From: Myxococcota bacterium
Lineage (GTDB): Bacteria; Myxococcota; Polyangia; GCA-2747355; JAKLHH01
DNA: 27,328 bases
Assembly (NCBI GenBank): GCA_022710245.1
Contig: JAKLHH010000004.1
Location: 1 to 27,328, forward strand
Direction of reading: 5' to 3'
Part shown: positions 15,579 to 23,719 of the stretch, piece by piece
Layout of the letters: the number at the start of each line of letters is the position of its first letter
Position numbering within the stretch: position 1 is the first letter of the stretch
The notes under the pieces: model-generated
Databases searched by the model: none
Seen by the model: the letters and a program-made list of their open reading frames with translations, nothing else
What the model was told of the DNA's origin: nothing
Program-made: the position numbers and the translations under genes

Positions 15579-16994
15579 CTAGTTGTACTGGGGCACCCCG
15601 ATCGGAACAGCGCCTCCCATCGAGGCCGTGGTCCGTACGCCAAAGCTGACGTGGACCGCCCTGGCGTCGAGGCCGAGGCTCGCGGCGGTCAGGCTGTGGC
15701 GGATGGTCCACGATCCGGACGAGGCCGGCGCCGTCTCGAGGAGCAGGGTGCCGGCGCTCTCGCGGGCGCGCCACCACTCATGCGTGGGCTGGTAGGCCAC
15801 CTCGACGGGGTTGCTAGCGCTCCCCTTCGACCAGGTCCTCGAGCGGAACACCCCGCTCCCCTTGCCGACGAAGGCGAGCTCGACGCCGCTGCCCGCCGCG
15901 TCCTCGGCGAGGAGGAAGACCTCGACCGGCGGATAGAAGAGGGAGATCACCGGCACGTAGATCCGCGCCCAGCTCCCGATCAGATCGAAGCCGGCGCGGG
16001 TCTCGTAGCTGCAGAGCGAGGTGCCCGCCCCGCTCATCGAGAAGCTGGCGCTGCCTCCGCCCTCGCCGACGGTGCAGGCGCCGCTCTGCGCGGTGCTCCA
16101 GGCGAGGCCGGGCGCGGTGCCATTGAACAGGTCCTGGAAGGTGTCCGCCTTGCACCAGTCGGCCGGCGGCCGGCCGGCGTTGAAGCTCGCGAAGCCCACC
16201 TTGCCGGTAGTGCCGCCCGTGTTGCTGGTCGCCGCGAGTATCATGGTGGCCCAGCTGGCGAAGGCCGGCGCCGGGGTGTCTGCGAGGCTGCTCCAGCCCT
16301 TCCCCTCGGGCGAGGTCTCGAAGAAGACCTTGCCGCCCTCGCTCCGGAGCTGCCACCAGCGGTGCTTCACCGGATCATAGGTGACGCTCTTGAGGATCCC
16401 CCCGGGGTTCGCGATCGCGATGAGCTGGCCGTTCTGCTGCACCAGCCGCAGGTACTTGCTGCCCTGCTCGGCGCCGAGGGTGCCGCCGGCGCCGCTCGTC
16501 GTCGGCGGCATCTGGGTCACCTGGACGCGGATCCGGTCGCCGGCGAGGTTCACCGCGTGGCGAGAGCGGTAGGCGACGGTGCTCGCCTTGTTCGGGTCGG
16601 GCGTGAGGATCAGGCCGCCCGCGCCCTCGACGGCGCTGGTCCCCGCCGGCGCCTCCACCACCCAGCCCGCCGCGGGCGTGCCGTCGTCGAGCGCGTCGAC
16701 GAGCACGCTCGGCCGGCCGCAGGCGGCCTTGGGGTCGAGGGGCAAGGCGTCGAGGGGGAAGGCGTCGAGCTCCGGAGAGAGGTCGAGTGGCCGCTCGCTG
16801 CGAGGCGGCGTGTCCACCACGACGCGGCCGTCGTCGGCGCGCTCGGGGGCGCCCGGCTGGTCGGCAGGTCGATCGCACGGTCCGTCGTGGGCCTGGTCTC
16901 CGAGGTCAGCGGTCGGGCTGAAGCCGAGGAGGCCGTGGCAGCCGCCGAGCAGCCAGAGGCAGAGGAGCACGAGCAGGCGCCAGGAGAGCTGCAC
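15579..16994 (-). CDS. Lipoprotein with two lectin/LamG-like halves
   Basis: 471 residues. The GTG at 16994 follows TTGAGGG and starts a short lipoprotein signal with lipobox LLGGC (C19). An Asp/Pro-rich linker of about 70 residues follows. The mature part consists of two similar halves of about 180-190 residues. Each starts with a DDG- or DLFNG-type segment and has a matching core (VKHRWWQLRSEGGKVFFETSPEG in the first, PTHEWWRARESAGTLLLETAPAS in the second). This is the pattern of concanavalin-like/laminin-G-like jelly-roll domains found in surface proteins. Carbohydrate or surface binding is therefore plausible but not shown. It is divergent from the secreted protein at 17066, with only about 70 bases between the starts. 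Confidence 0.8.
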   Translation of the reverse strand: MQLSWRLLVLLCLWLLGGCHGLLGFSPTADLGDQAHDGPCDRPADQPGAPERADDGRVVVDTPPRSERPLDLSPELDAFPLDALPLDPKAACGRPSVLVDALDDGTPAAGWVVEAPAGTSAVEGAGGLILTPDPNKASTVAYRSRHAVNLAGDRIRVQVTQMPPTTSGAGGTLGAEQGSKYLRLVQQNGQLIAIANPGGILKSVTYDPVKHRWWQLRSEGGKVFFETSPEGKGWSSLADTPAPAFASWATMILAATSNTGGTTGKVGFASFNAGRPPADWCKADTFQDLFNGTAPGLAWSTAQSGACTVGEGGGSASFSMSGAGTSLCSYETRAGFDLIGSWARIYVPVISLFYPPVEVFLLAEDAAGSGVELAFVGKGSGVFRSRTWSKGSASNPVEVAYQPTHEWWRARESAGTLLLETAPASSGSWTIRHSLTAASLGLDARAVHVSFGVRTTASMGGAVPIGVPQYN

Positions 16995-17065
16995 CCCTCA
17001 ACGATAGCACAGGCGCACCGGAGCATTGCCGACGGAGCGGCGAGCCAGCTACCATCGTCGTGCCC

Positions 17066-18061
17066 ATGCGTTGCTCGCTGCGCCACGTCCGCGTGCTCCT
17101 CGCGCTCCTCACGCTGCTCGCGCCCCTCGCGCCCGCCCGCGCCGCGCCTCGGCCGGCCGCGCCGCTCACCACCGTCGCCGTGGACCTCCGGGACGTGGCG
17201 GACGAGCCGTTCCGGCGCCTCGGCCTCCTCGCGCTCCAGCGCAAGCTCGCGCTCCGACTCGCAGAGGCCGGCTTCGCCGTGGTCGCGGCCGAGCGCGATC
17301 CCTCGGTGCGCCTCCTCCTGCGCCCCGAGGAGGAGCACCTGCGGCTCGAGGCGATCGGCCCGCGTGGTCGCGTCTCGCGGCTGGTGCCGCGCGGCGAGGG
17401 CGATCTCGAGGCGTACCACCTCGAGGTCGTGCACAAGGCGGTCGAGGCAGCCCGGCAGGTCGAGGCGCCCGCTCCGGCCAGCCGCCCTCGCGCCGCGAGC
17501 CGACCCGCGAGCTCGCCGGGGCCGCGCCTCGCCTCGCGGCCGCGGCCGCTGCCTCCCCCGCCCCGACCGCGCGAGCGCTGGCTCCTCGACCTCGGCCTGG
17601 GCGCCATGGCGCTGCTCCGGGTGGCGACCGCCGACGCGCTCTTCCGCGGCACCGGCCGCCTCGGCCGCGGCCCGCTCGCCCTCCGCGGCGCGCTGGCCTT
17701 CGCCCCCTCGAGCAGCGGCGACCTGCAGGTCTACGAGTGGGCGGTCCAGCTCGGCGCCTCCTACCGGCACCGCTTCTCGCCCGCGCTCTTCCTCGAGAGC
17801 GGGCTCCTCGTCGGCTTCCTCCACCACCTCTACCGTCTGGGCGGCGCCTCCCCCGACTCGGGCAGCCGGCCGGGCTTCCTCGCCACCGCGCCCCTCGAGC
17901 TCGGCTGGCAGGTCGCGGGGCCGCTCGGGGTGCGGCTCTGGGTCGCGCCCGGCCTCGCCGACAGCGGGCGGACGCACCGGATCGACGGCCGGGTGGTGTG
18001 GGAGCGCTCGAGCTTCTGGCTCGAGCTCGGGCTCAGCCTGGCGCTCAGCCTCCCGCTCTGA
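17066..18061 (+). CDS. Secreted protein with probable C-terminal barrel, function unknown
   Basis: About 331 residues from the ATG at 17066; a GTG two codons earlier (17060) is also possible, and neither has a clear ribosome site. A signal peptide (VRVLLALLTLLAPLAPARA) ends in ARA. Residues about 35-130 form a compact domain (VAVDLRDVADEPFRRLGLLALQ onward) that looks like an enzyme-independent sensor or binding module of unknown family. A Pro/Ala/Ser/Arg-rich linker follows (about 135-170). The rest has alternating hydrophobic strands (LDLGLGAMALLRVAT, WAVQLGASYRHRFSPALFLESGLLVGF) and ends LSLALSLPL, as in small outer-membrane barrels. The barrel assignment is inference. Confidence 0.7.
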   Translation: MRCSLRHVRVLLALLTLLAPLAPARAAPRPAAPLTTVAVDLRDVADEPFRRLGLLALQRKLALRLAEAGFAVVAAERDPSVRLLLRPEEEHLRLEAIGPRGRVSRLVPRGEGDLEAYHLEVVHKAVEAARQVEAPAPASRPRAASRPASSPGPRLASRPRPLPPPPRPRERWLLDLGLGAMALLRVATADALFRGTGRLGRGPLALRGALAFAPSSSGDLQVYEWAVQLGASYRHRFSPALFLESGLLVGFLHHLYRLGGASPDSGSRPGFLATAPLELGWQVAGPLGVRLWVAPGLADSGRTHRIDGRVVWERSSFWLELGLSLALSLPL

Positions 18062-18108
18062 CCGGAAGGCCGCGAGATCCCGCGCGAAACAAGACCGCAC
18101 GCCAGGGA

Positions 18109-18122
18109 GGAAAGTTTTTCGG
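18109..18122 (+). promoter_or_regulatory. Possible ECF-type -35 motif before the ECF sigma gene
   Basis: GGAAAGTTTTTCGG is the second copy of the 14-base motif seen at 11232. If GGAAAG is a -35 box with a usual 16-17 base spacer, transcription would start close to 18143, the GTG of the sigma gene. This would make an autoregulated and nearly leaderless transcript. The -10 box is not clear. Confidence 0.45.
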
Positions 18123-18142
18123 GCCCCGCCAGTGGTGCTAGC

Positions 18143-18709
18143 GTGCAGCTGGAGGGTCACATCGCGCTCACCGGCTTCGAGCTCCCGGCCACGGAGGCCG
18201 CCCCGAGCCCGGCGCTGCTCTACCAGCAGCACCGCGAGCGCGTCTTCCACCTCTGCCTGCGGCTCGGCTGCGGCAACCGGGCCTGGGCCGAGGACGCCAC
18301 CCAGGACGTCTTCGTCAAGCTGATCGAGCGGCTCCCCGCGCTCTCGGGGCAGGACGACCTGGGCGGCTGGATCTACCGCGTCACCGTCAACACCTGCCTG
18401 ACGCGGCTCAAGCGCGAGGGCTCGGTCTGGCGCAAGGTGCAGCGCGCGCTCCTCGGCGCGGCCGCGCCCACCAGCGGCGAGACGCCGGAGCGCCGGGTCG
18501 CCGCTCGCCAGGAGATCGCGGCGGCGCTGGCCGAGCTCGAGCGGATGCCCGCCAAGGAGCGGGTCGTCTTCTGCATGAAGCACCTCGACGGCCTCGAGCA
18601 GCAGCAGATCGCCGCCGACCTCGGGCTCTCCGAGGGCTACGTCTCGAAGCTCCTGCACCGCGCGCACGCGCGGCTCGAGGAGCAGGGCTGGGAGGCGCCG
18701 CGTGCCTGA
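18143..18709 (+). CDS. ECF-type RNA polymerase sigma factor
   Basis: 188 residues. Region 2 covers about 24-90 (LLYQQHRERVFHLCLRLGCG, then AEDATQDVFVKLIERL and GGWIYRVTVNTCLTRLKRE). Region 4 covers about 130-180 (MPAKERVVFCMKHLDGLEQQQIAADLGLSEGYVSKLLHRAHARL), the usual HTH for -35 recognition. Length and order are those of a short ECF factor. The GTG at 18143 has no ribosome site, while GGAGGG occurs a few bases inside the frame (18150), so the start may be leaderless or lie slightly downstream; the folded core begins near residue 21. The stop overlaps the FecR-like gene by eight bases, which indicates a sigma/anti-sigma operon. Confidence 0.9.
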   Translation: MQLEGHIALTGFELPATEAAPSPALLYQQHRERVFHLCLRLGCGNRAWAEDATQDVFVKLIERLPALSGQDDLGGWIYRVTVNTCLTRLKREGSVWRKVQRALLGAAAPTSGETPERRVAARQEIAAALAELERMPAKERVVFCMKHLDGLEQQQIAADLGLSEGYVSKLLHRAHARLEEQGWEAPRA

Positions 18710-19718
18710 TCGTGAGCAGCGACCGGCGGGGAAGGGCGACTTCCTCGCGCAGCTCCGCGAGGCCGACGAGGGGCTCCGCGCCGAGCGCCTCTCGCCGGAG
18801 GCCGACGCCCGCCTGCGGGCGCTCGCGCTGGGGCCCGCGCCGCGCCGCCGCTGGCTCTGGCTCGCCGCGCCGGTCGCCGCGCTGGCCCTCGCGCTCGCGC
18901 TCGGCTGGCTCTGGTCCCGCCGGCAGCCGCCCTCGCCGCGCGGGCCCGTCGAGCTCGGCGGCTTCGCGCTCCTCGCCGGCGAGGCGAGCCTCGGCGGCGG
19001 CGGGGTGGAGTGCCGGAGCGGGGCCTGCGCGCTCGGCGCCGAGGAGCTCGGCGTGCGCCTCGACCTCGCTCGCGAGGCGCGGCTGGCGCGAGAGGGGGGC
19101 GCGCTGCGCCTGCTCCTCGGTGAGGTCACGGTCTCGGTGCGCCCGCGCCCGCGGGGGCAAGCGCCGCTCCGGGTGCAGGTCTCTCACGGCGTGATCGAGG
19201 TGCTGGGCACGGTCTTCGTCCTCTCCCAGCGCGCCGAGGGAGGCAGCGTCCGCCTGCAGCGCGGCGCGATCCGCTTCGTCGCCGTCGACGGGCGCGAGGT
19301 GCGGCTGCGACCGGGCGAGGAGCTCCGCTGGCCGCTGCCGCCCCCCGCCGCGACGCTGCCGGCGGCCACGGGCCCCTCGCGGCCCCTCGCCACGCGGCCC
19401 GCGGTCCTCAGGCCGGCGGCCTCGAAGCCGCCGCTCCCGCCCGCCGAGCTGGAGTCGCTCCTCGACGCGGTCGAGCGGCTGCGCAGCCAGGCGCGCCACG
19501 AGGAGGCGGCCCGGCGCCTGCGCGAGGCGCTGCCGCGCATCGCCGAGCGGAGCACGCGCGAGCGGATGAGCTTCGAGCTGGGCACGCTCCTCGGCCAGCA
19601 CCTGAAGCAGACGGCGGCCGCCTGCCGTCACTGGCGGGGGCACCTGAAGAGCTTCGGCGCGCGCCGCTACGGGGTGGAGATCGAGGCCGCGCGCCGCGCG
19701 CTCGGCTGTCCGGAGTGA
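18702..19718 (+). CDS. FecR-domain membrane protein, probable regulator of the ECF sigma factor
   Basis: 338 residues. The GTG at 18702 has GGGAGG about six bases upstream and lies inside the end of the sigma gene. A cytoplasmic N-terminus of about 45 residues would bind the sigma factor. One membrane helix follows (WLWLAAPVAALALALALGWLW, about 48-68). The outer part contains a FecR domain (VSHGVIEVLGTVFVLSQ, then GSVRLQRGAIRFVAVDGREVRLRPGEEL). After a Pro/Ala linker, the last 95 residues are helical and TPR-like (ELESLLDAVERLRSQARHEEAARRLREALPRI). FecR-type proteins transmit envelope signals to their ECF partner. Whether this one activates or inhibits cannot be told from sequence. Confidence 0.88.
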   Translation: MPDREQRPAGKGDFLAQLREADEGLRAERLSPEADARLRALALGPAPRRRWLWLAAPVAALALALALGWLWSRRQPPSPRGPVELGGFALLAGEASLGGGGVECRSGACALGAEELGVRLDLAREARLAREGGALRLLLGEVTVSVRPRPRGQAPLRVQVSHGVIEVLGTVFVLSQRAEGGSVRLQRGAIRFVAVDGREVRLRPGEELRWPLPPPAATLPAATGPSRPLATRPAVLRPAASKPPLPPAELESLLDAVERLRSQARHEEAARRLREALPRIAERSTRERMSFELGTLLGQHLKQTAAACRHWRGHLKSFGARRYGVEIEAARRALGCPE

Positions 19719-19762
19719 GTCACGCGGAGCTCCCGCGACCAGCAGAAGAAGGAGGACTCGTG

Positions 19763-20650
19763 ATGACCACGCGCACCCTCGCCGCGCTCGCCTTGCTCCT
19801 CGGGCTCGTCGGCTGCAACGAGACGATCGATCACCACACCGTCGCCGACGCGAGCGGCCGCGAGGGCGGCGTGAGGCTCGAGGGCGGCGCCGAGGCGCGG
19901 GCCGACGCGGGCCGCGACGCGCGGGGCGAGGCGGGCGAGGGCGGCGCGCCGGCGACGCTCTCGATCTATATCCAGGGCGACACGACGCCTTCCACCTTCA
20001 GCGACGGCCTCGCGGGCCAGACGCCGAAGGAGTACGCGATGGGGCTCGGCCGCTTCGACCTGCTGCGCTCGCCGGCGGACCCCGCGCCGGTGGTGGTCTT
20101 CGATCACGGCAGCCAGCCGGTGGAGGTCGACCTCCTCGGGCTCACCCTCGGCGGGCAGGCGCGCTTCGCCGACCTGCCGGCGGGGAGCTACAGCCACGGC
20201 CGCATCCTGCTCACCATGAGCCGCTTCAAGGTCGCGGCGCAGGTGCACGTGGGCGCGATGACGGTGCCCGGTGACATCAGCGTCGTCTCGGCGCTGAGCG
20301 ACACCACCATCGAGGGCAAGGCCTGGAAGCAGGGCGAGACCACCTTCAGCTTCATGACCTACACGCTGCCCGCGGTGCTGCCGCTCCTGCCCACCACGGG
20401 CGGCGGCACGGTGGTGCAGATGAACGGCCAGACCTGGCTGGTCTTCGCCTTCCCGACGCCGATCACCATCGGCCCGTCGGCGAAGGACCGCAAGGCGACG
20501 ATCGTCTACAAGGTCTTCGAGTCCTTCCGCTGGCAGGACGAGACCAAGCCGGGCTACTTCCAGCAGCAGCTCGACGTGGACGCGCTCGGGCTCTCCTACG
20601 AGCCGGTCAAGAGCTTCGGGGCCACGGGGTACGGGGTCGACCTCCAGTAG
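19763..20650 (+). CDS. Lipoprotein of unknown function, third gene of the ECF operon
   Basis: 295 residues from the ATG at 19763, with AAGGAGGA eight bases upstream. A lipoprotein signal ends in lipobox LVGC (C18). An Asp/Glu/Gly/Arg-rich linker (about 30-65) leads into a beta-rich domain (LSIYIQGDTTPSTF, VVVFDHGSQPVEVDLLG, LPAGSYSHGRILLTMSRFKVAAQVHV). The pattern of a LPAGxY turn followed by strands recalls carboxypeptidase-regulatory or DUF4382-like folds in lipoproteins, but I do not recognise a specific family. The gap to the FecR-like gene is only 44 bases with no promoter, so it is probably cotranscribed and may be the envelope sensor or target of that system. Confidence 0.8.
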   Translation: MTTRTLAALALLLGLVGCNETIDHHTVADASGREGGVRLEGGAEARADAGRDARGEAGEGGAPATLSIYIQGDTTPSTFSDGLAGQTPKEYAMGLGRFDLLRSPADPAPVVVFDHGSQPVEVDLLGLTLGGQARFADLPAGSYSHGRILLTMSRFKVAAQVHVGAMTVPGDISVVSALSDTTIEGKAWKQGETTFSFMTYTLPAVLPLLPTTGGGTVVQMNGQTWLVFAFPTPITIGPSAKDRKATIVYKVFESFRWQDETKPGYFQQQLDVDALGLSYEPVKSFGATGYGVDLQ

Positions 20651-20704
20651 GCGTCCTCCAGGCATCGTCCTTCACGATCAATCATGAGAGCGTGAGCTAG
20701 CCCG

Positions 20705-20720
20705 TGGGCAGCGCTGCCCA
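20705..20720. promoter_or_regulatory. Perfect 16-bp palindrome before the FHA activator gene
   Basis: TGGGCAGC-GCTGCCCA has no spacer, so it suits a dimeric repressor or activator site better than a terminator hairpin. It lies 25 bases before the ATG at 20745 and about 55 bases after the lipoprotein stop. Either an operator for the activator gene or a terminator for the upstream operon is possible. Confidence 0.4.
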
Positions 20721-20744
20721 GATCGTGCTAGAGTTCGTCGACCC

Positions 20745-22577
20745 ATGGCCGACGACTCTACCCTGCGGAAGGTCGACGCGATCGTCGAGCCCGCGCGGCG
20801 AGTATCGCTCCTCATCTACAGCCGCGAGGGCGCCGAGATCGTCCAGATGCAGGCTGATCACCCGATCGTGATCGGCCGCGTGCACCCGGCGAACGTCGCC
20901 ATCGCCGACATGTCGCTCTCGCGCCAGCACGCGCGCTTCGAGCTGCAGGGCGACCGCGTCCTGCTCGAGGACCTCGACTCGACCAACGGCACGGTGGTCA
21001 ACGGCAAGCGAGTCAAGCGGGTGAAGGTCGGCCCCGAGGACCGCATCACCCTCGGCGCGGTCACCGTCACGCTCCATGTGATGGCCCCCACCGACTCGCA
21101 GCTCCTCGGGCTCGACAGCCACGAGCGCTTCCTCATGCACCTCGAGTACGAGGTGAACCAGGCCAAGTTCTTCGGCCGCACCCTCGCGCTGCTGATGGTC
21201 CAGTCGGGCGGCACGGTGGGCGAGCACGTCGGGCACTGGTATCCGCGCGTGCGTGGCCTGCTCCGGCCGGTGGATCGGGTGGGGATCTACGGGCCGAGCG
21301 CGCTCCTCGTCTGCATGCCCGGCGCCCAGGCGCCCGAGGCGGTGGAGCTGGCCCAGCGGATCGCGCGGCAGCGCAAGCCGAGCGGCGCGGCGCTCCTCTG
21401 CGGCATCGCGCTCTTCCCCCAGGCGGCGGTCTCGGTGGAGGAGCTGATCGAGGTGAGCCGCGTCTCGGCGCGGCGGGCGACCGAGGAGCAGCCGGTCCAC
21501 TGCCAGCAGGCGCCGCCCGAGACCCAGAGCGCCCCCGACCACTCCGGCCCGGTGGTGCACAGCCCGGCGATGAAGCAGATCTTCGACACCGTCGAGCGGC
21601 TCGCGCGCTCGAACATCCCGGTCCTGATCCAGGGCGCGACCGGCGTCGGCAAGGAGGTGGTCGCCCGCGCGATCCACGAGCGCAGCGATCGCCGCGCGAG
21701 CCCGCTCCGCTGCATGAACTGCGGCGCCATCCCCACCCAGCTGATGGAGAGCGCGCTCTTCGGGCACGAGCGCGGCGCCTTCACTGGCGCGGACCGGCAG
21801 GTGAAGGGCGTCTTCGAGGAGGCCGACGGCGGGACCGTGCTCCTCGACGAGATCGGCGAGCTCTCGCCAGCGGCCCAGGCCGCGCTGCTCCGCGTGCTGG
21901 AGTCGAAGCAGATCTGCCGGGTCGGCTCGAGCCGCGAGCTCACCGTCGACGTCCGCATCCTGGCGGCGACCAACAGCGACCTCGAGGCGATGTGCAAGAA
22001 GGGGAGCTTCCGCTGGGACCTCCTCTATCGCCTGAACACGATGACCCTCCGCATCCCGTCCCTCGCCGAGCGGCCCGAGGACATCGTGCCGCTGGCGGGC
22101 TACTTCCTGCGCCAGGCGTGCGGCGAGTCGAACCGGCTGATCCACAGCATCGCGCCGCGCGCGATGGAGCTGCTGGTCCGCTATCCGTGGCCCGGCAACG
22201 TGCGGGAGCTGCGCAACGTGATCGAGCGGGCGGTGGTGGTCTCGACGGGGGACACCATCAACGAGCTCGACCTCTCCGAGCGCCTGCGTCCGGTGGCGGA
22301 CCCGCTGGTGCCCACGACGGGCGCACGCGCCGACACCAGCACGCGGGAGATCTCGCTCCTCGCGCCGGACGAGCAGACGCAGACCCCGGGGGCCGAGTCG
22401 GGGGTCGAGTCCGAGCTCGACTTCAAGGATCGCGTGCGCGAGTTCGAGACGCGGCTCATCGTCGACGCGCTCCGCGCCGCCGGCGGGAACCAGACCGAGG
22501 CCGCGCGGCGGCTGAAGATGCCGCTGCGCACGCTGGTCCACAAGATCAAGGCCTACTCGATCCGGACGCCGCGCTAG
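20745..22577 (+). CDS. FHA-domain sigma-54 activator
   Basis: 610 residues. Residues about 20-110 are an FHA domain (IGR at 43-45, SLSRQHA at 57-63, STNG at 79-82), which binds phosphothreonine, so the input is probably a Ser/Thr kinase rather than a His kinase. Residues about 125-245 (HERFLMHLEYEVNQAKFFGR to VEELIEVSRVSARRA) look like a degenerate GGDEF/cyclase fold without active-site motifs. The AAA+ module follows: Walker A GATGVGKE at 297-304, GAFTGA at 344-349, Walker B VLLDEIGEL, then FRWDLLYRLN. A Fis-type HTH ends the protein (GGNQTEAARRLKMPLRTL). FHA activators are abundant in myxobacteria. Its target is unknown; the sigma-54 promoter at 15420 is a possibility. No strong ribosome site precedes the ATG. 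Confidence 0.93.
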   Translation: MADDSTLRKVDAIVEPARRVSLLIYSREGAEIVQMQADHPIVIGRVHPANVAIADMSLSRQHARFELQGDRVLLEDLDSTNGTVVNGKRVKRVKVGPEDRITLGAVTVTLHVMAPTDSQLLGLDSHERFLMHLEYEVNQAKFFGRTLALLMVQSGGTVGEHVGHWYPRVRGLLRPVDRVGIYGPSALLVCMPGAQAPEAVELAQRIARQRKPSGAALLCGIALFPQAAVSVEELIEVSRVSARRATEEQPVHCQQAPPETQSAPDHSGPVVHSPAMKQIFDTVERLARSNIPVLIQGATGVGKEVVARAIHERSDRRASPLRCMNCGAIPTQLMESALFGHERGAFTGADRQVKGVFEEADGGTVLLDEIGELSPAAQAALLRVLESKQICRVGSSRELTVDVRILAATNSDLEAMCKKGSFRWDLLYRLNTMTLRIPSLAERPEDIVPLAGYFLRQACGESNRLIHSIAPRAMELLVRYPWPGNVRELRNVIERAVVVSTGDTINELDLSERLRPVADPLVPTTGARADTSTREISLLAPDEQTQTPGAESGVESELDFKDRVREFETRLIVDALRAAGGNQTEAARRLKMPLRTLVHKIKAYSIRTPR

Positions 22578-22695
22578 AGCGCTGGCGGCAGCCGCGCTGG
22601 ACCGCTCCGGGCCCTTCGCCGACCTCCATTGAGGATCACCAGCCCCCCGGCGTATCCTCGAGCCCTCCGGGGGAACCGGGGACGCTGGAGGGGCC

Positions 22696-23283
22696 ATGTC
22701 CACCGTCCTGGTCGTCGAGGATGATCTACCGCTCGCGCGCACGTGGACGCGGGTGCTGGTGGAGTACGACGTCGTGCTCGCGCACGACCGCAGGCGCGCC
22801 CGCGCGCTGCTCGAGGACGCGGCCGGGCCGCCGATCGATGCGGTGCTGCTCGACCTGAAGCTGCCCGACGGCGACGGGGAGAAGCTCATCCCCGACCTCC
22901 ACCGGCGACACCCGCGCGCGAGGATCTGCGTCGTGACGGGGTCCGAGGACAGCGCCCGGCACCTCAGCCTGCAGGTGAGGGGCTACCTGGTGCTCAAGAA
23001 GCCGGTGACCCTCGAGGCCATCCGGCTCGCCATCTCGGCAATGACGACGCGCCCGTCCGATCCGGTGCTCGAGGCGGCGGCCGCGTGGGGTCTGACGCCG
23101 ATGCAGACGAAGGTGCTCGAGGCGGGTGCCGCCGGGAAGTCGAACAAGGTGGTGGCCGCGGAGCTCGGGCTGTCGGAGTGCGGGGTCAAGCGCTACTGGG
23201 AGCGCATCGGGCGCCGGGCGGGCGTGGTGGGCGGGAAGACGTATGTCATCGCGAGAGCGAGGGCGTGGGTGGCACCGACGTGA
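22696..23283 (+). CDS. Response regulator, receiver plus helix-turn-helix
   Basis: 195 residues. The ATG at 22696 is preceded by GGAGGGG. The receiver (1-115) has EDD at 8-10, phospho-acceptor D53 (LLDLKLPDGDG), a conserved Thr in VVTGSE and Lys in LKKPV. The C-terminal 60 residues form an HTH (LTPMQTKVLEAGAAGKSNKVVAAELGLSECGVKRYWERI), similar to LuxR or sigma region 4 type DNA-binding domains. No kinase gene is adjacent, so its partner is elsewhere. The stop overlaps a GTG that opens the IS66 TnpB-like remnant, an accidental or acquired coupling. The 118-base gap before it holds a possible CCCCCGG/CCGGGGG stem (22644-22673). Confidence 0.88.
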   Translation: MSTVLVVEDDLPLARTWTRVLVEYDVVLAHDRRRARALLEDAAGPPIDAVLLDLKLPDGDGEKLIPDLHRRHPRARICVVTGSEDSARHLSLQVRGYLVLKKPVTLEAIRLAISAMTTRPSDPVLEAAAAWGLTPMQTKVLEAGAAGKSNKVVAAELGLSECGVKRYWERIGRRAGVVGGKTYVIARARAWVAPT

Positions 23284-23627
23284 CGGGGGCCGAGCGAGTT
23301 GCGCCCTCGCGAGGCGGGATTTCCGGAACTCGGATCTGCCGCGACGCGCTGTCCTCGGACCCCTTCCCGGGGGCGGTGTTCGTGTTCCGCAGTCGCCGGG
23401 GGACGGCGATCAGGATCCTGGCCTACGACGGCCAGGGCTTCTGGCTGTGCACGAAGCGCCTCTCGCAGGGCAAGTTCCGTCATTGGCCAGGCTGCGTCGG
23501 ATCGGCAAAGCGGGAGCTGCTGGCGCACGAGCTGCATGTTCTGCTCTGCGGCGGCCACCCGGCGGCGACGCAGGCCGCGCCGCAGTGGCGACAGCTCGCG
23601 CCGCCGGTGGCGAGCGATCCACGCTGA
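23280..23627 (+). pseudogene. Remnant of IS66 family TnpB (Orf2)
   Basis: 115 codons open from a GTG overlapping the regulator stop. From about residue 33, DPFPGAVFVFRSRRGTAIRILAYDGQGFWLCTKRLSQGKFRHWP follows the IS66 Orf2 pattern (DPFSGHLFVFRGRRGD, KILYWDGDG, LFYKRLERGRFVWP). The later LLAHELHVLLCGGHP corresponds to LTPAQLAMLLEGIDW. The usual TnpB N-terminus of about 30 residues is not present; unrelated sequence occupies it. No TnpA or transposase (Orf3) is next to it. It is therefore most likely a decayed insertion-sequence piece, although the frame is intact and a coopted small protein cannot be excluded. Confidence 0.75.
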
Positions 23628-23719
23628 GCTCGAAGGGATCGCCGACGAGCTTGGCGACCTCCCGCCGACCCTCCGTTGCCGCGTCGGCGCGGTAGACGCC
23701 GGCGCCCACATGGACGAGT

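Noticed and set aside
15369..18323. A 984-residue plus-strand frame
   Set aside because: It is antisense to the lectin-like lipoprotein and out of frame with the secreted protein at 17066 and the sigma gene; Arg/Ser/Pro-rich without domains.
23597..23709. Minus-strand segment reading VYRADAATEGRREVAKLVGDPFEL
   Set aside because: It looks protein-like and might be another gene fragment in the scar region, but it is short, unmatched to any family I know and followed by low-complexity sequence.
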